DNA from: Isoetes taiwanensis
Lineage: Eukaryota; Streptophyta; Lycopodiopsida; Isoetales; Isoetaceae
Assembly (NCBI GenBank): GCA_021234155.1
Contig: JAJEKV010000003.1
Location: 28,133,166-28,197,165, forward strand
Length of the DNA: 64,000 nt
Reading direction: 5' to 3'
In this document: piece by piece, positions 34,425 through 46,570 of the stretch
Layout of the letters: every line of letters begins with the position of its first letter
Numbering within the stretch: position 1 is the stretch's first letter
The notes under the pieces: generated by a model
Databases searched by the model: none
Told to the model about the DNA's origin: nothing
Seen by the model: the letters and a program-made list of their open reading frames with translations, nothing else
Position numbers and translations under genes: made by a program

Positions 34425-34907
34425 TGAAAATTGGGGCAAAGGACGTGGCAGCACAAGGATGCACCACCGGACAAAAATCCGACCCAGTTATGATATTGTT
34501 TGGTGCTTGATTAGTGGTGGTTATAATATACACATATTCTCCTACCTCGACCTTGCATCCTAACTAGGTTTATGTCTATGCTAACGTGGAGGTTGCGCAG
34601 GCATCTATTCTAATCAATGTAAGCATTATGATGGAGATAGTGACTATGAAAATTATATGTGATTTAAACTGTGAGTGTGGAGTCAAACATGCTATGAGTA
34701 TAGGACATGTTGGGCATCATAATGATTATCGTCATGTTACCTTAATACATGTCTAAAGATATGTCTACTTTGATGTTAATGCAGGGATGGTGGCGCTTCT
34801 ATGCTATTTAGAGTGGATTCAAATGTGTCGCCGCCGCCGTAAACCTCGATGCCCACTGTCACGGGCAAGGCCAGCATGAAAAGAAAGGAACTGAAAGCGT
34901 AGGAAAT
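34425..34907. other. LINE 5' region or spacer
   Basis: Unique sequence between the end of the duplication and the LINE ORF1. It may include the LINE 5' UTR (a GC-richer stretch from about 34,790), but no border is visible. Confidence 0.4.
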
Positions 34908-36194
34908 ATGGAAGTAGATGAGGAGTCTAACTTTCCAATAGCAGAGATAGACCATGGTATGCATGTAAAAGTGGTGGAGAACTTGGTATCACGATCCGTT
35001 ATAGGATTCTTTACAGGAGGATTCTTGGACTTTCGTAAACTAGAATCCTGGCTGTCAACACACTTGAAAAGGTTAGGCTTGCCTCAGCATGAATCTCTAA
35101 AGGCACTAGGTGGCAACTTCTTCCTCATCTTATTCCAAAGTGAAGACACAGTAGATAAGATGGTGGCTCGCGCTGCAGACACCTTTATGGGGGAATACAT
35201 CTTATACCAATACTATTCTCCTGGCTTCTCCCCCCATCAAATGTCAGCAATCAAGATCCCATGCTGGCTGGAGATCGAACACCTACCTCCAGACTTGCTG
35301 ATACCTGAGTTTTTAAAGGTTATTGCTAATACAATAGGTGCTTATATCTCACATTCCATAGCCAGAGGGCCAAAGATTTGCGTAGCAGTTCCAGCAAAGG
35401 CGAGCATACCCAAGGGGGTGATAGTTAAGAGTGGCAATTGCTCTTTCAAATTTCCCTTGAAGCTGACTAACAAATGGGAAATATACAGAATGTTTTCAGA
35501 TCTAAAAATTGAAGGGCTGGAAGAGAACCCTCAGGCAAGATCTAAAAAGGAAATGAGTCCTCAACATCAAGCACAAAGCGATAATTCCAAAGTTCTCCCC
35601 ACAAGTGATGGGGTCCCAACGAGCCACCCCACAGCTCCCGTAACAATCACCCCATGTGCTCCATGCCGGGGAGCAGAAACCCCTAACACTAGCAGTGCGG
35701 CATCTCCAACCAAGGGATCTACATCGGAGTCTATCATCTCCACAACTGTTGAGGGCTTGTCAAAAACAGATGGTCAAACTTGGGAAGTGGGAGGGGCCAG
35801 GCAAAAAGGGAGAACCAAAAATATTGCTCGAAAGAATGGAGGGCCTCGCCCAAAGTCCCCTCCCCAGGTGTCTCTCAACACTCATATTGTCTCTGAGGTA
35901 AACAACCCTTTCTCTCAGTACATTAAAGAAGTAATGATTTTGGAAGAGGCAATGCCAGACAAGGCGAAAGGAAATCGAGGAGATATTGTAGGATGGGGAG
36001 AGTTGGTTGCTATAGAGAGTGCCCTCCCACCACACAAAAACCGATGGGCAGACCTTGCAATGGAAGAGGAGAATGGGGAGAACGAAGACCTGCCCAGTGT
36101 AACAGGAAAAAAAAATAAAAAGGCAGAAGCAATAGACACAGAGGGGACGGGCAACATGAAAAGGAAGAAAGGGTCTCCAAACATCTCCCCATGA
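34908..36194 (+). CDS. LINE ORF1 protein (DUF4283-like)
   Basis: An open frame of 428 codons. Residues about 20-200 resemble the DUF4283 domain of plant L1-type LINE ORF1 proteins (FTGGFLDFRKLESWL, GGNFFLILF, then IPCWLEIEHLPPDLL and LTNKWEIYRMF). These proteins bind the element's RNA and accompany it for target-primed reverse transcription. The C-terminal half is low-complexity, charged and serine/proline-rich; no CCHC knuckle is visible. The stop TGA overlaps the ATG of ORF2 as ATGA, suggesting translation of ORF2 by re-initiation. The frame is intact, but the element is dead because ORF2 is broken. Confidence 0.85.
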   Translation: MEVDEESNFPIAEIDHGMHVKVVENLVSRSVIGFFTGGFLDFRKLESWLSTHLKRLGLPQHESLKALGGNFFLILFQSEDTVDKMVARAADTFMGEYILYQYYSPGFSPHQMSAIKIPCWLEIEHLPPDLLIPEFLKVIANTIGAYISHSIARGPKICVAVPAKASIPKGVIVKSGNCSFKFPLKLTNKWEIYRMFSDLKIEGLEENPQARSKKEMSPQHQAQSDNSKVLPTSDGVPTSHPTAPVTITPCAPCRGAETPNTSSAASPTKGSTSESIISTTVEGLSKTDGQTWEVGGARQKGRTKNIARKNGGPRPKSPPQVSLNTHIVSEVNNPFSQYIKEVMILEEAMPDKAKGNRGDIVGWGELVAIESALPPHKNRWADLAMEEENGENEDLPSVTGKKNKKAEAIDTEGTGNMKRKKGSPNISP

Positions 36195-36640
36195 ATTATA
36201 AAATCCTTAGCTGGAATATCAGGGGAGTAAAATCCTCGGAATACAAGAAAAGCAGATTATCAAACGCAATCAAGGAGATAAATCCAGACGTTATATGCCT
36301 ACAGGAGCATAAATGTAAACAGGGGGAGATACACGGATTGTTCAACACAATAGATAAAGAATATGTGGGCATTGCTGCAGTAAAAGACACCTCTAGTGCA
36401 AGCACTTTGATTGCCTGAAAGAAGGATGTAAAAGTATGTGATTCACAGGTAGATAGGTTTGGTAGGTGGGCTATAATTCTATAGCAACAAGAAGGTAGAA
36501 TATGGGGTCTGGTGAATATTTACGCCCACAACAACCCCAGGGGCAGAGGTGCTTTATGGGCCACTCTCAGACACAGATTAAAAGGCTTTGGAAGTCAGGT
36601 AGCTTGGCTAATGACAGGGAAGCCAATAGCAGATGATTTG
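36191..36640 (+). pseudogene. LINE ORF2, endonuclease N-terminus only
   Basis: Starts MNYKILSWNIRGVKSS, the conserved start of APE-type LINE endonucleases, with catalytic-region motifs ICLQEHK and later WGLVNIYAHNNP. In-frame stops occur at 36,416 (TGA) and about 36,482 (TAG). Similarity ends near AWLMTG at about 36,615, before the usual DFN motif. Reverse transcriptase and the 3' end are missing, so this is the 5' part of a LINE with a deleted or rearranged 3' portion, the opposite of ordinary 5' truncation. Confidence 0.85.
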
Positions 36641-37165
36641 AACCTTAAGAAGCCGAGAAGAAGCAAACCGAGAAGCCGAGAAGCTTTAACACAAAAACAA
36701 AAAACCAGAAAACTTTGTTATTCAAAGCCAGAGAGATTGTAGAGAGCCGAAAAGCCAAAAAAGCCAGAGACATTGTACAGAGCCTATAAACCTTTGAGCC
36801 GAAAACACCTTTGAGCCGAAAACCCTAAAGCAGATGATTGTAGAAGCCGAAAAGCTCGAAAACGCAGATAAAAGCAGATAAAAAGCAGATAGAAGGCGAG
36901 TTTAAAGCATATAGAAGCCGAGTTTAAAGCAGATAGAAGCCGAGAAGCCAAGATTGAGCACAAAGAAGCCGAGTTTAAAGCAGATAGAAGCCGAGAAGTC
37001 GAGATTGAAGCAGATAGAAGCCGAGAAGCAGATAAAAGTCGAATTTGAAAGCCGAGATTGGAAGCAGAAGCGGAAGCCTGGAATTGGAAGCGGAAGCGGA
37101 AGCGCCTGGAATTAGCCTGGAATGCGAAAAGTTCGAAAGTGAGAGAAAGCAGTTCGAAAACGAAT
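36640..37165 (+). repeat. purine-rich degenerate tandem repeat (GAAGCCGAGAAGC / AAAGCAGATA)
   Basis: About 500 bases are built from the words AGCCGAGAAGC, AAAGCAGATAGAAGCCGAG and AAGCCGAAAAG in irregular order. The strand is almost free of T-rich words, so the complement reads as long phenylalanine/leucine frames without meaning. It abuts the LINE truncation point. Confidence 0.8.
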
Positions 37166-37249
37166 GCTAACTTCAAATAATAACTGCCTTCAAAATTTCG
37201 TACCGCGCAATTATCACTGCCGCGAAAATTTATTACAAAGATTTTTTGT

Positions 37250-37560
37250 TTTAAGGACCGTGACTTTAAAAGTTTAAAAGTTATGAGTTAATAGTTAAGT
37301 TAGTTGTTAATAGTTATAAGTTAATAGTTAATAGTTAAGTTATAAGTTAATAGTTTAAAAGTTATAAGTTAATAGTTAAGTTAGTGACCTTAAAACTAAC
37401 CTTAAAACTTAGTTCTAACCTTAAAACTTTTAACCTACAATAACTTTCCAACCTTAAAATTTCTAACCTATAATAACCTATAATAAACTTCTTAACCCTA
37501 AAACTGCTAACCTATAATTAATAACCTTAAAAGTTGTTGCTAAGGTTATTATAGGATAAA
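37250..37560. repeat. AT-rich low-complexity tract, TTAATAGTTAAGTTA / AACCTTAAAACT
   Basis: The first half repeats AAGTTAATAGTTATAAGTTA. The second half repeats its approximate complement, AACCTATAATAACC and CCTTAAAACTT. The two halves could fold on each other. No gene. Confidence 0.75.
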
Positions 37561-37754
37561 AGTTAGAAGGTTATAAGTAGAGGGTTTTATTTATATATAA
37601 TGTTGAGGAAAATAACTTGGGGAATCCCATTATATAAATAGAATGATCAAATAGAATAAGACATATATGAGGCTTTCATTTATGAACATGTTAGTGAGAG
37701 GTTATTTGGATATGCTAACTTACTATATGTTTTTATGCATTCTAGATCAATGGC

Positions 37755-40697
37755 ATGCAAAATGCTAAAAACAAAGCCCCCAATGATGCTGATCAAGGCA
37801 AGGAAAAATCCCCAACTAATGAACATGATGGCCAAGGAAAGGAAAATACCTCAAATGATGTTGATGATGGCAAAGGAAAGGAAAAGACTCCAAATGATGT
37901 TAATGATGGCAAAGGAAAGGAAAGGACCTCAAATGAAAAGGATGATGCCAAAGGAAAGGAAATTGTACTTTATACTCGGGTCGATTGGAAAAACAAAAAG
38001 GTCAAGATCCTGCATGCATGCAACAGAGAGGCAGTAGGAGAAGGGATTATTGTTCTAGCAGATCCTATCAATGTAGTGAATGATGAAAGATTAGGGGAGG
38101 ACAGGTTAGGTGTGGCAATCTCAAAATTATATGACAATTGGAAGGAAAAGGGTTCAGGCAAACAAGAATGCCTAGCTTGTGTGAAGCAACTAGAGGTTCC
38201 AACTATTGTTGCATGGCCTAGGGACTCCTATAGACGTAGAACCATTGTCAACAATGTTCACACAGTGTAGCAAGAGGCCACTTCCAACTTTCAAACATTA
38301 TCCCACCAAAAGATGCAAGTCAGATTATGATTGTTCTCCTGAAGCTATGATGAAGGTTAGAGGAGGTGAATGTTGTTGGGCTTCTTGTGTTAGAATGTTC
38401 ACAATAGAGGAGTTGGTGGGAGCAAGAGCTACATATCAGGAACATAAGTGTGATAGCAGAAGGAATTTCATGTACACCATATTTGGCTATGCAATTCAGG
38501 ATGAAAGATCAAAGAAGAAAAGATTCCTATTGAATGGAAAGTGGATATGTTCAAAAGCATGGATGGCTATACATGGAATTCCAACCTCTTCTTGGCACAA
38601 CTGGCAAAAGAGACATGAAAATGGTAGTAAAATTGCATTGCATGGGAACACTGGCCTGGTAAGGCCTACCTCAAGAACTATAGCTGCAAAGGAAATATTT
38701 GAAAGATATGTGGATTTCAATGCAGAAAACATGCCACATAAGAGTAAGAAGGATGAACAGGATAGAGTTATTGTTGAAAAGAGATTGCCATCCCATTGTA
38801 CCCAGAAGAGCATATTAGAGGAAATAAATGCATTGCTTTGGGAACTTGGAGTGGCCTCTATATCCCAGCCCAGTTTTAGTAGGCTATGGAATAAGCATTT
38901 TAAGCATGTGACCATAGCAACTTCAAACAACTTTGCCAAGTGCAATTTATGTGCTAAGTTGAAGGAGACACTAGATAAGACTGTGCAACCAAGTCTAAGG
39001 GCAAAGATAAGGGAACATATGAAGGACCATATGACAGATCAACTATCATGTAGATCAACTTATTGGATGTGGAGGACCTTATCTGCAATGGAACCTAATA
39101 ACTATCTATGTATTATACATGATAAAATGGACCAACAGAAGACTTGTCTTCCACAATTCAAGTACATTCCTAAGTCATGTGGAAGATCATACCCTTTGCG
39201 GATGATGTCAATGATGGGGCAATATTGCATGGGCGATCTCTGGACCTATTATGGCCATTTCGGTTTTAGAGTTGTGGAGTGATGGTCCAGATTTTCACAT
39301 TGGGAGTATCATGAGGTGTTTAAGAAACTATGAGAAGGGTTACAATGGTCACCTACTGAGGATCCTACTGACTAGCCAGGCACTACATAGTGCATTGTTG
39401 GATGGAACCCCTAATAGTATTGAAAAGTTTAGCAAGGCAAGATTTAGGAGGAATGGACCTAATGAACATGTTGGAGCTTCAACATCTCGTGCTAAACCTC
39501 GAGATCCGCCCTTAAAGCTCCTCTTGCAACTAGATAATTGTCTTGGTCAAAATAAGAACAGTGGATGTTTTCTTTCCTATCCTACTTAATTTGTGGGTAT
39601 TTTTGAAAGAGTCAATTTGGGGTTCCTAATGCCCGGACATACTCATGAGGATGTGGATGCATTGTTTGGAAAATATAGTCATGTATTGAGACAGCAGACA
39701 GTTACAACTTTCCCAGGCTATTGGAAATATTTCATGGATGTACAAATCCATCTCCTATAGGATCTATCATAGAAGAAGTGCCTGATTGGAAGAGTTTTGT
39801 GGATGGTTATGCTCTCGACATGGAAGGTCATTCTAGACCTCTTCAATTCACTTTTTGGGTGAGAGAAGGGATTCCAATCATGCAATGGAAAATGAGACCT
39901 TCAGAGGAGAAGTGGAGAGGTGGGGCAGAAATTTGGCACAGGGATGCAAATGGCAAGCCTATGATATCTCCTGGTCAACTAAAAGCTTTAAAACCAACTG
40001 AAGAAGTCAAGCAATTGGGATTGACTAAGGATGGCATCAATGACTACATCAAGCATTGGCAAACTAATTCAGATGAGACTAATCGTGCATTGATAGATTA
40101 TTGGAAGAAGGTGATCAACTTGTTGGATGAGGTAGACGATCCTCTAAGAATTTGAAAGAAGGGTGGTTCCCTAAAAGTAAGTGGAAAACATTAGCTGGTG
40201 CTGACGAAGATGATGGTACCATTAGTAGCATTGTGAAGGCATATGCTCCTCCTCAATCTGATAAACACTATGTTGGTTCTAAGAAGGATAGGCCAAAATA
40301 TTTAGGCATGGATTGTTATGAACCTTCTACTGACGTGGAGTGCCACCAATTTGTAGTAGTAAAACCAGCAGATCTAGAGACCTATCTAGTGTGGTTGGGA
40401 TACACTATCTCGGATATTTGCAAAGAAGAAGGTGATGTTAACTTCGATAAGGTGCGCGTGGAATGGTGGTGTCCAGTACATCAGTTGAGTAATGTCACCG
40501 ATAAAGAAAGATATTCAGATTGTTGGACAAAGAGATGGAGGAGAAATCCAAGTGATCCTGATCTTTGGCTAGACATTGAAACCGTATTGTACTCGTGGAC
40601 TCCAAAAACTATTCCTAGTAAAACAGCGAGAGTTACAATACCTCAGGATGTAAGGAATAAGGTTCTCATATCGTTGGGGATGCTAGTGGAAAAATGA
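37755..40697 (+). pseudogene. DDE/RNase-H-fold transposase-like gene (DUF7869-like), multiply broken
   Basis: Five pieces read in order. The first (37,755-38,270) starts with four 13-residue acidic/lysine repeats like DGKGKEKTPNDVN. The second (38,206-39,282) has a Cys-rich CCWASCVRMF and ends near the first acidic motif IIHDKMD. The third (39,251-39,589) has LQLDNCLGQNKN, then an in-frame TAA followed by PGHTHEDVDALFG (about 39,630-39,668). Two more C-terminal pieces follow (39,721-40,155 and 40,152-40,697). Spaced D, DNCxxQNKN and GHTHEDxD motifs are characteristic of a eukaryotic RNase-H-fold family, probably from a DNA transposon; the superfamily assignment is uncertain. At least three frameshifts and a stop make it non-functional. 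No terminal inverted repeats were found. Confidence 0.72.
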
Positions 40698-40890
40698 AAA
40701 ACAGTTACTATGTATCTTTTCTACAGTTAATAAAAGTTGTGTACTACTTGAGTTCCATGATATATGATTTTGTAATTTGAAGTTAAGGTGTGAGTTTATA
40801 TTCCCGTGTGTGATTATATGTTAACGTCTATTCTAGTCTAAGGGCAACAAAGTTACTAAAAAAGTGAATTTAACAAAGTTACTAAAAAAG
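40698..40890. other. AT-rich spacer
   Basis: Contains AACAAAGTTACTAAAAAAGTG in two tandem copies (about 40,848-40,892). No gene. Confidence 0.5.
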
Positions 40891-41175
40891 TGCAATATAA
40901 AATTTATCCCAAAATTAAGACATAATCCCAATTTAATTGAATGATGGTTTATAAATGTTGTTGCATATTAGCAGCTATATGTGCCATAAGCGAAAGATCA
41001 TTAGCAAATATAAGTTGCTTAAATGACATAATGTGCCAAATGCTATCTTTTGCCACCATGATTATTAACCCATGCTTCTAATCGATCAATGCACAAGCCA
41101 AAGAGTGTCAGAGATAGAGGATAGTCTTGATGTACTCCAATGTTGCTACTGATTTTGGTACCTGATGCTGGAGAC
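40891..41175 (-). pseudogene. LINE reverse transcriptase fragment
   Basis: On the minus strand the sequence translates to ISSNIGVHQDYPLSLTLFG then LCIDRLEAW, the LINE RT block normally GVxQGxPLSPxLF. Beyond a stop it reads IFANDLSLMAHIAANM, a degraded active site normally containing ADD. The last 55 bases (40,891-40,948) recur at 58,679-58,734. The catalytic aspartate pair and frame are lost. Confidence 0.7.
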
Positions 41176-41378
41176 TTAGCAAATACCCTTGCATGTAGTC
41201 TATAAACTATGTTTTAAAAACCTTGTGGAACCTTAAGCGCTTGCAAATTTTTGCTAAAGAAGCTCCTAAGGTACTGTATATAAAAAAAAAGTAAAATCCA
41301 CAATGCATATATGGAGGTCCTGTTTCGAGCTTCAACTATGTTCAATAAACATACGCAATGTAAAATTTTAAGCTATCA

Positions 41379-41500
41379 TAGAATAGAATAGAATAGAATA
41401 GAATATAATTTTATCGTCCACGGATGACTCGGGCAAAAGCCTGCCTGTCCTACAACATGTACACTCTGCCCATGCTATCAACTTCTTCTCGGTAATACTG
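41379..41500 (-). mobile_element. LINE 3' end with ATTCT tail
   Basis: Read on the minus strand, GTCATCCGTGGACGATAAAA leads into repeats of ATTCT (five copies, 41,379-41,405). The CGTGGACG core and a pentamer tail match the LINE end in copia copy A (TTATC tail). It points away from the RT fragment at 40.9-41.2 kb in a way that makes them separate insertions. Confidence 0.65.
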
Positions 41501-41509
41501 GCTAAGAGC

Positions 41510-44500
41510 TTGGTAAAATTATCAAGGAGTTCAAGAGTGGTGTTGCAGAACTTTCCTACGTATTCTGGTCATATATTCTTGATAGATGAAAGCTTGCATA
41601 ATGGGCCATTGAATCCTCCTCGTATGGCATATCCAGTCTTGTCTTTTAGGGATCAGCTAGATGAACACTTCCGAACCAACAATGGCATGGAGATATTGTC
41701 CGACATGGATTCACTTGAGTCTATAATCAGTAATACCAATATATATGATGGGCTTGAATAGGATATGGTGGCTGCCTTGGAGATATACCTTTAAGATAAC
41801 TTTACAGAAGAAGATTACCTCAAGAACATCCCTGTTGAAGTACTTCTTAGGCTCGATCAAGCCAATCCCTTGTAGTTTTTGCTGTGAGTTGTGAACAAAA
41901 ATTGTAAACTATTTTCTTTTTCTTAATTAAATGCAGTACTTGTCAAATTATTTTCATTGTCTCTTTATTCATTTGGAGTTTATTTAAAAGCAGCAACCGA
42001 CGCACAAGATACAAAAAAGTAAATACATCAACTTCTTAAACAACAAGGCATTAAGACCATAGGTGGCACTAAGACCATGGGTTTCATCACAGATCGAGAG
42101 CCACAACATGTCTCCTTGATGAGAGAGATATGCTCAAGGGATATGCTCCTTGATGAATGGCCTGAGGGAGGCTGAATAGGTTGCTGCCTTCCATCTCAAT
42201 TAGATCGAACTTCATTGCAATGACTAAATAACTGTATTGATATATGTTCTTGAGGTGCTCCATCAGTTCATAGCTTCCATCTAGTTGTATCTTGTTGTAG
42301 TAACCTGCAAGCACATGCTTTGCAATGCTGAATGTCCAGCCCAATTATCTTGAACAAACTTCAGCATATAAACAAATAATCATACAACAGAATGATAGAA
42401 GTAGACAAACATGGGGTGCAAATTGTGTCTTGGCCTTCGTTTTAGGAACTTCCTTCCATTATTATTGCTCTACTATCGCTTTCACATTATCTACTTAACA
42501 AATAGGTGTTTCTCTTTGCATGCACCATAGCTTCTTCCGCCAATTCTGAATCGTTGTCTACTTTGTAAGGGATGTAAAAGAACGAGTTCTTATTAAAGTG
42601 CATTGCATATCCTCCCTTTGAAAGCAAGATACCAGTTCTTTTTGTAAAAAACCTACATTTCTTATCCAAGAGTATTGTTGACAATCATGCTTGAATCTTT
42701 CTTGTTGGCATTTTAGACAAAATTTCAATTTGTGAGATGATGATAAAGGTGCTCCAACAGATCATCCACTTGCCACAGTTATTCTTAAGCTTTCGGTAAG
42801 TTTTAAAGTTTCTTGTGAGGTTCAAGATTCGATGAACATGCTAACTGGTTAAGCTTAGTTATTGGTTCTCAATACTTCAAGAGCGACTGCATCTGTATCT
42901 AAATTTTATTTATCCCCAGCTGTTCAAAAAGGGAGCGGATCTATTTGGTATATGCACAACTTTAATGGCCATCCTCTACAATATCTGTATAGATCTGGTC
43001 ATCATCATTTCTGCAATTTGTCCCCATAGTGACATAGTCTGCTGTTTATTGTGGTAAAGAATAACGTGAAAAGGGAAATTCCAATCCAGATAAAATAATA
43101 ACAAAAATTTGCATTTCACTGTAGTTCCACGTTCTGGCTCCATTTCTTGACTTTGTCAACCTCCTGCAACCAAAATTAAGGCATAAACGTGTTGAACAAC
43201 AAAATCCTTCTGAAAGAGACTAATGGCAGAGACAAGAACCTAAACATACAGTGTGCAAGCATATACTATATCGATACGTGAATATTGCCTCTGAGCACAA
43301 AAGTCCATGGCATATACCTAGCAAGGCCTTGAAGGCATGGTTGGAACCGATGCAACGATTGCCACGAGACTTCACCCAAGATTGGCATTTCAACCCATCA
43401 ATGTTCTGATTAGTATCCATCTTATATCTTAATCCGCAAGATCCAAGAACCAAGTTTTTAATGGCAAGCAATAGGATAACAAATTCGGCTCAAACAATCC
43501 AGCATGTGAGACTTAAATTCCTCAAATATTTTTCAAAGTGCATTTGGACAATGTTAGACAATGACAATGTTAAAAATGTGCAACAACAATATTACCCTGG
43601 TTTTGTATAACACGCATGTTGATATTGGAGTTTGAAAATTGAACTCATAAAAGAAAAGCACATGGGATAGATATAAGTACCATTGTGGGTGAGAGAGCAG
43701 GCAATTTGAGAACATGGCATACAGGAGGCAAGCCTTTGAGACCAAAATAGAGCTCCCGACTGTAGATTACAATCTACAATGCTTTGCTCCAAACACATGC
43801 AAAACCAATAGTGTATTTCAAAATGCATGAACCACCTTGCTTTGTGATAAACCCCGATACAAGACCGCATACCTAAAGGAATCAAAGTTTTTACATCAGG
43901 GACGAGAGAGGATAGTAAAAATGCAGAAAGAGCTCTATGTGGAACAGGTTGGTATTAGTACTCAAACTTCAACTACCCCATTGATCAGCTTGCCTAGTAT
44001 GCCTGCTATCTTGGAATAAGAATAAGAAGACAGATAACGTAGATAAGGTGATGGATCTTAAAAGGTACTCTGTCAATGCCTATTCACCTTAGTTTAATTT
44101 GCACAGGGAATAAATACACATTAAAACGGTAATGACCTGGCCTTTTAACCACTCTCAAAGTCAAGCTGGAGACATTATTCCCCTCTTACCCTTTCTTCAC
44201 TATTAGATGCTAATTCCACATCAAATAGAGAAGAGCTTTAGCAAATGCTCTAAGTTGGGCGGAGAATTGACCAAATTGGAAAACTTCGATTTTAAATACA
44301 TACCTTTAATGAGTAAGACCAATAAGCATTGGAAGATAATCTTCTACCGCCAAATTTGGAAGAGCAAATACTTCAAACTCTTTCCCTTCCGATAGTGGCT
44401 TTGTTTGGTACTTAAAAAAGGCATCGATAGAACCCGCAAAAATATATGATTATGACACATTGAGTACTTGGGTTTGCAGTTTTAGATATGAATATGTTTT

Positions 44501-46570
44501 CTTATTATCACCTTTAATCAATGTCCACTTTGCTGCATTTTTTTCATTCCCAGTGCATATTTAACTTGCGTTTTCTCTCCCCTAAGTTCTTCACAACCCG
44601 ATAGCAATTGCTGCGCAGACGTCATTCATTTTACCACGGATGAAATTAGCACTTCAAATTACATTCATTACAAATAATGAGAGCTTTATGATATTGGTTC
44701 TGGGACAACTCAATATTTTATAAATATATCATGGTGAATTGTTCTTTCCAGTTAATATATATTTATTTCACACGTCCCGCCTGTGCTAAGCCAAAAAGGT
44801 GCCAAGCAAAAAGCACGCCAAGAGGCCTTATTTCAGATACAATAATTGCTATCGCGATAGGCACTTATAATAAGCATGGACAAATGCATTATTATTGTTT
44901 ACCGCCAAATTCGCTTCTTTTCATTTCGTTAATCAATTTAGCGTAAAACAATGCGAGAAAAATTGTGAGGGAGATTTCATGGCAACGTCTATGGCAAAAT
45001 GGCAATCAAAATTTGATTCTTTATCACTATCATGCATTCTTTGCAAGCTTTCTCACCGAGGAAGGACATCAATATCGGTGAAAGGGTGAAGGAGATATAG
45101 AACTATCATCCGGCAACCGAAATAATGTCGAGCATGAAACACATTCTCAACGATGCAATATCCACTTCCTGTAGTTAAGCGGACAATATAGATGAATTTC
45201 AATTTAAACCAAAAGGAAAATCCTGTCTACTGCGAAAACATGTTTACATAAAAGGTAAACTGCGGGAAGCATGCTCTGCGCCGAGAAGAGGCAACAACCC
45301 CTCGCACAAAATCCGATATTCGAGGACGACCTTGTTGATGAAGGAATCGGGCATCACATTGAACCTTCATATTCTCCAAGGCTGCCTAATGTTACGAGGT
45401 AAAACCCTAGAATGAAATGGTCGATGCCAAAGCATGCATTTGGTATTTTTTTCCATCAAACATCGGAGCTCGAGTTTGGAGTTTTTGCGGGGCTTCGAGC
45501 TTTAAAACAAAACCATCATGATAGTTGCACAGGTCGTGATCCACACTTTCATAATGCATATCATGTATCTAAATATAGAAAATTTCTTAGATGCAACTTC
45601 GAGAAAAATAACATATAGATAGAATAGCATACCTCCATCAGTAACTCTGGATCATCTACACTTCCCTCTTCTTCCAGTCACGTCCATGAAGCTCAGTGCA
45701 ACAAACTATGATACAATGTAAGAACTGCAAAGCTAGAGATCACAATTGAGACTTTTAGAGAGATGAAAAGAAAGGCATGCAAGATAGAGATAAATGCCTG
45801 CATTGTTCCATCTAGGGCTGCATTGTACAAAGCCCTAAAGTTTAATAATCATGATTCACTCATATTTAAAACTGCAAAGTATGATATAACAACCTTTCTT
45901 TCTACTATTGCTATTGCTGGAGAGATAACTTAAAAGAAAGGAGGGAATACTTTTTCTGCAGCAGGAGTTCTTCATCACTACAAACCTTATCCAATGAGAA
46001 AGAAGCATATCTAATCACGCAATTCCATATCTCCCTTGGTACTCTCTACAATTCGTTGTGTCTAAGCAGCTCCAAAGCTTTTCCTTTGAAAATTGGAATT
46101 CTAGGCATCGGACAAATCGAAATCTAGCAATCAAGTTTTGGGTTGCCAAGGGCAAAGAAACTTTGCTAAAAAGGACCCAAAGGGCCAAGCGGCTAAATCT
46201 GGTACAAGAAAAGATGGAGGCTACAGGATTAGATGAAAGGAGAAACAATGGAGAGGTACTGGGGCGCCGGAGTAGAGCTTTTTATAAGGCAGATGAGAAC
46301 TGACACAGAAAGAACGCAGCGAAAAGGCAAAAATAAGGGAATGGCTCTAGCATAAAGAAGGCCGAACATTGCTCTGGACAAAGTGGCAATGCAACCACCG
46401 AACAACCGACAGACACTATGCAGTCGGCACACAAAACAACACGAAGAACTGAATCTTCGGCAACAAATATCACAGAAGAATTGAATCTCCTCTGGAAGGA
46501 GGGATGGCTGCCGAGGGTAAACCGTAAGAGTTCCAGAGAGAGGAAAAGAAAACTACTTAAATCTGACGGT
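41510..46570. other. 5-kb AT-rich region without a recognised gene
   Basis: Several short open frames exist (for example plus 41,510-41,761; minus 42,087-42,344 and 42,487-42,684; plus 43,837-44,019). They are too short and unlike any family I know. The tract ends at a Helitron 5' terminus on the minus strand, so it may be Helitron interior with captured exon fragments. I could not find the matching 3' end. Confidence 0.4.

Noticed and set aside
34425-34570. Helitron 3' end for copy B near CATCCTAACTAGG
   Set aside because: CTAG is followed by G rather than T and no hairpin precedes it.
36784-37176. Minus-strand frame rich in F, L and S
   Set aside because: Simple complement of the GAAGCCGAG satellite; low complexity only.
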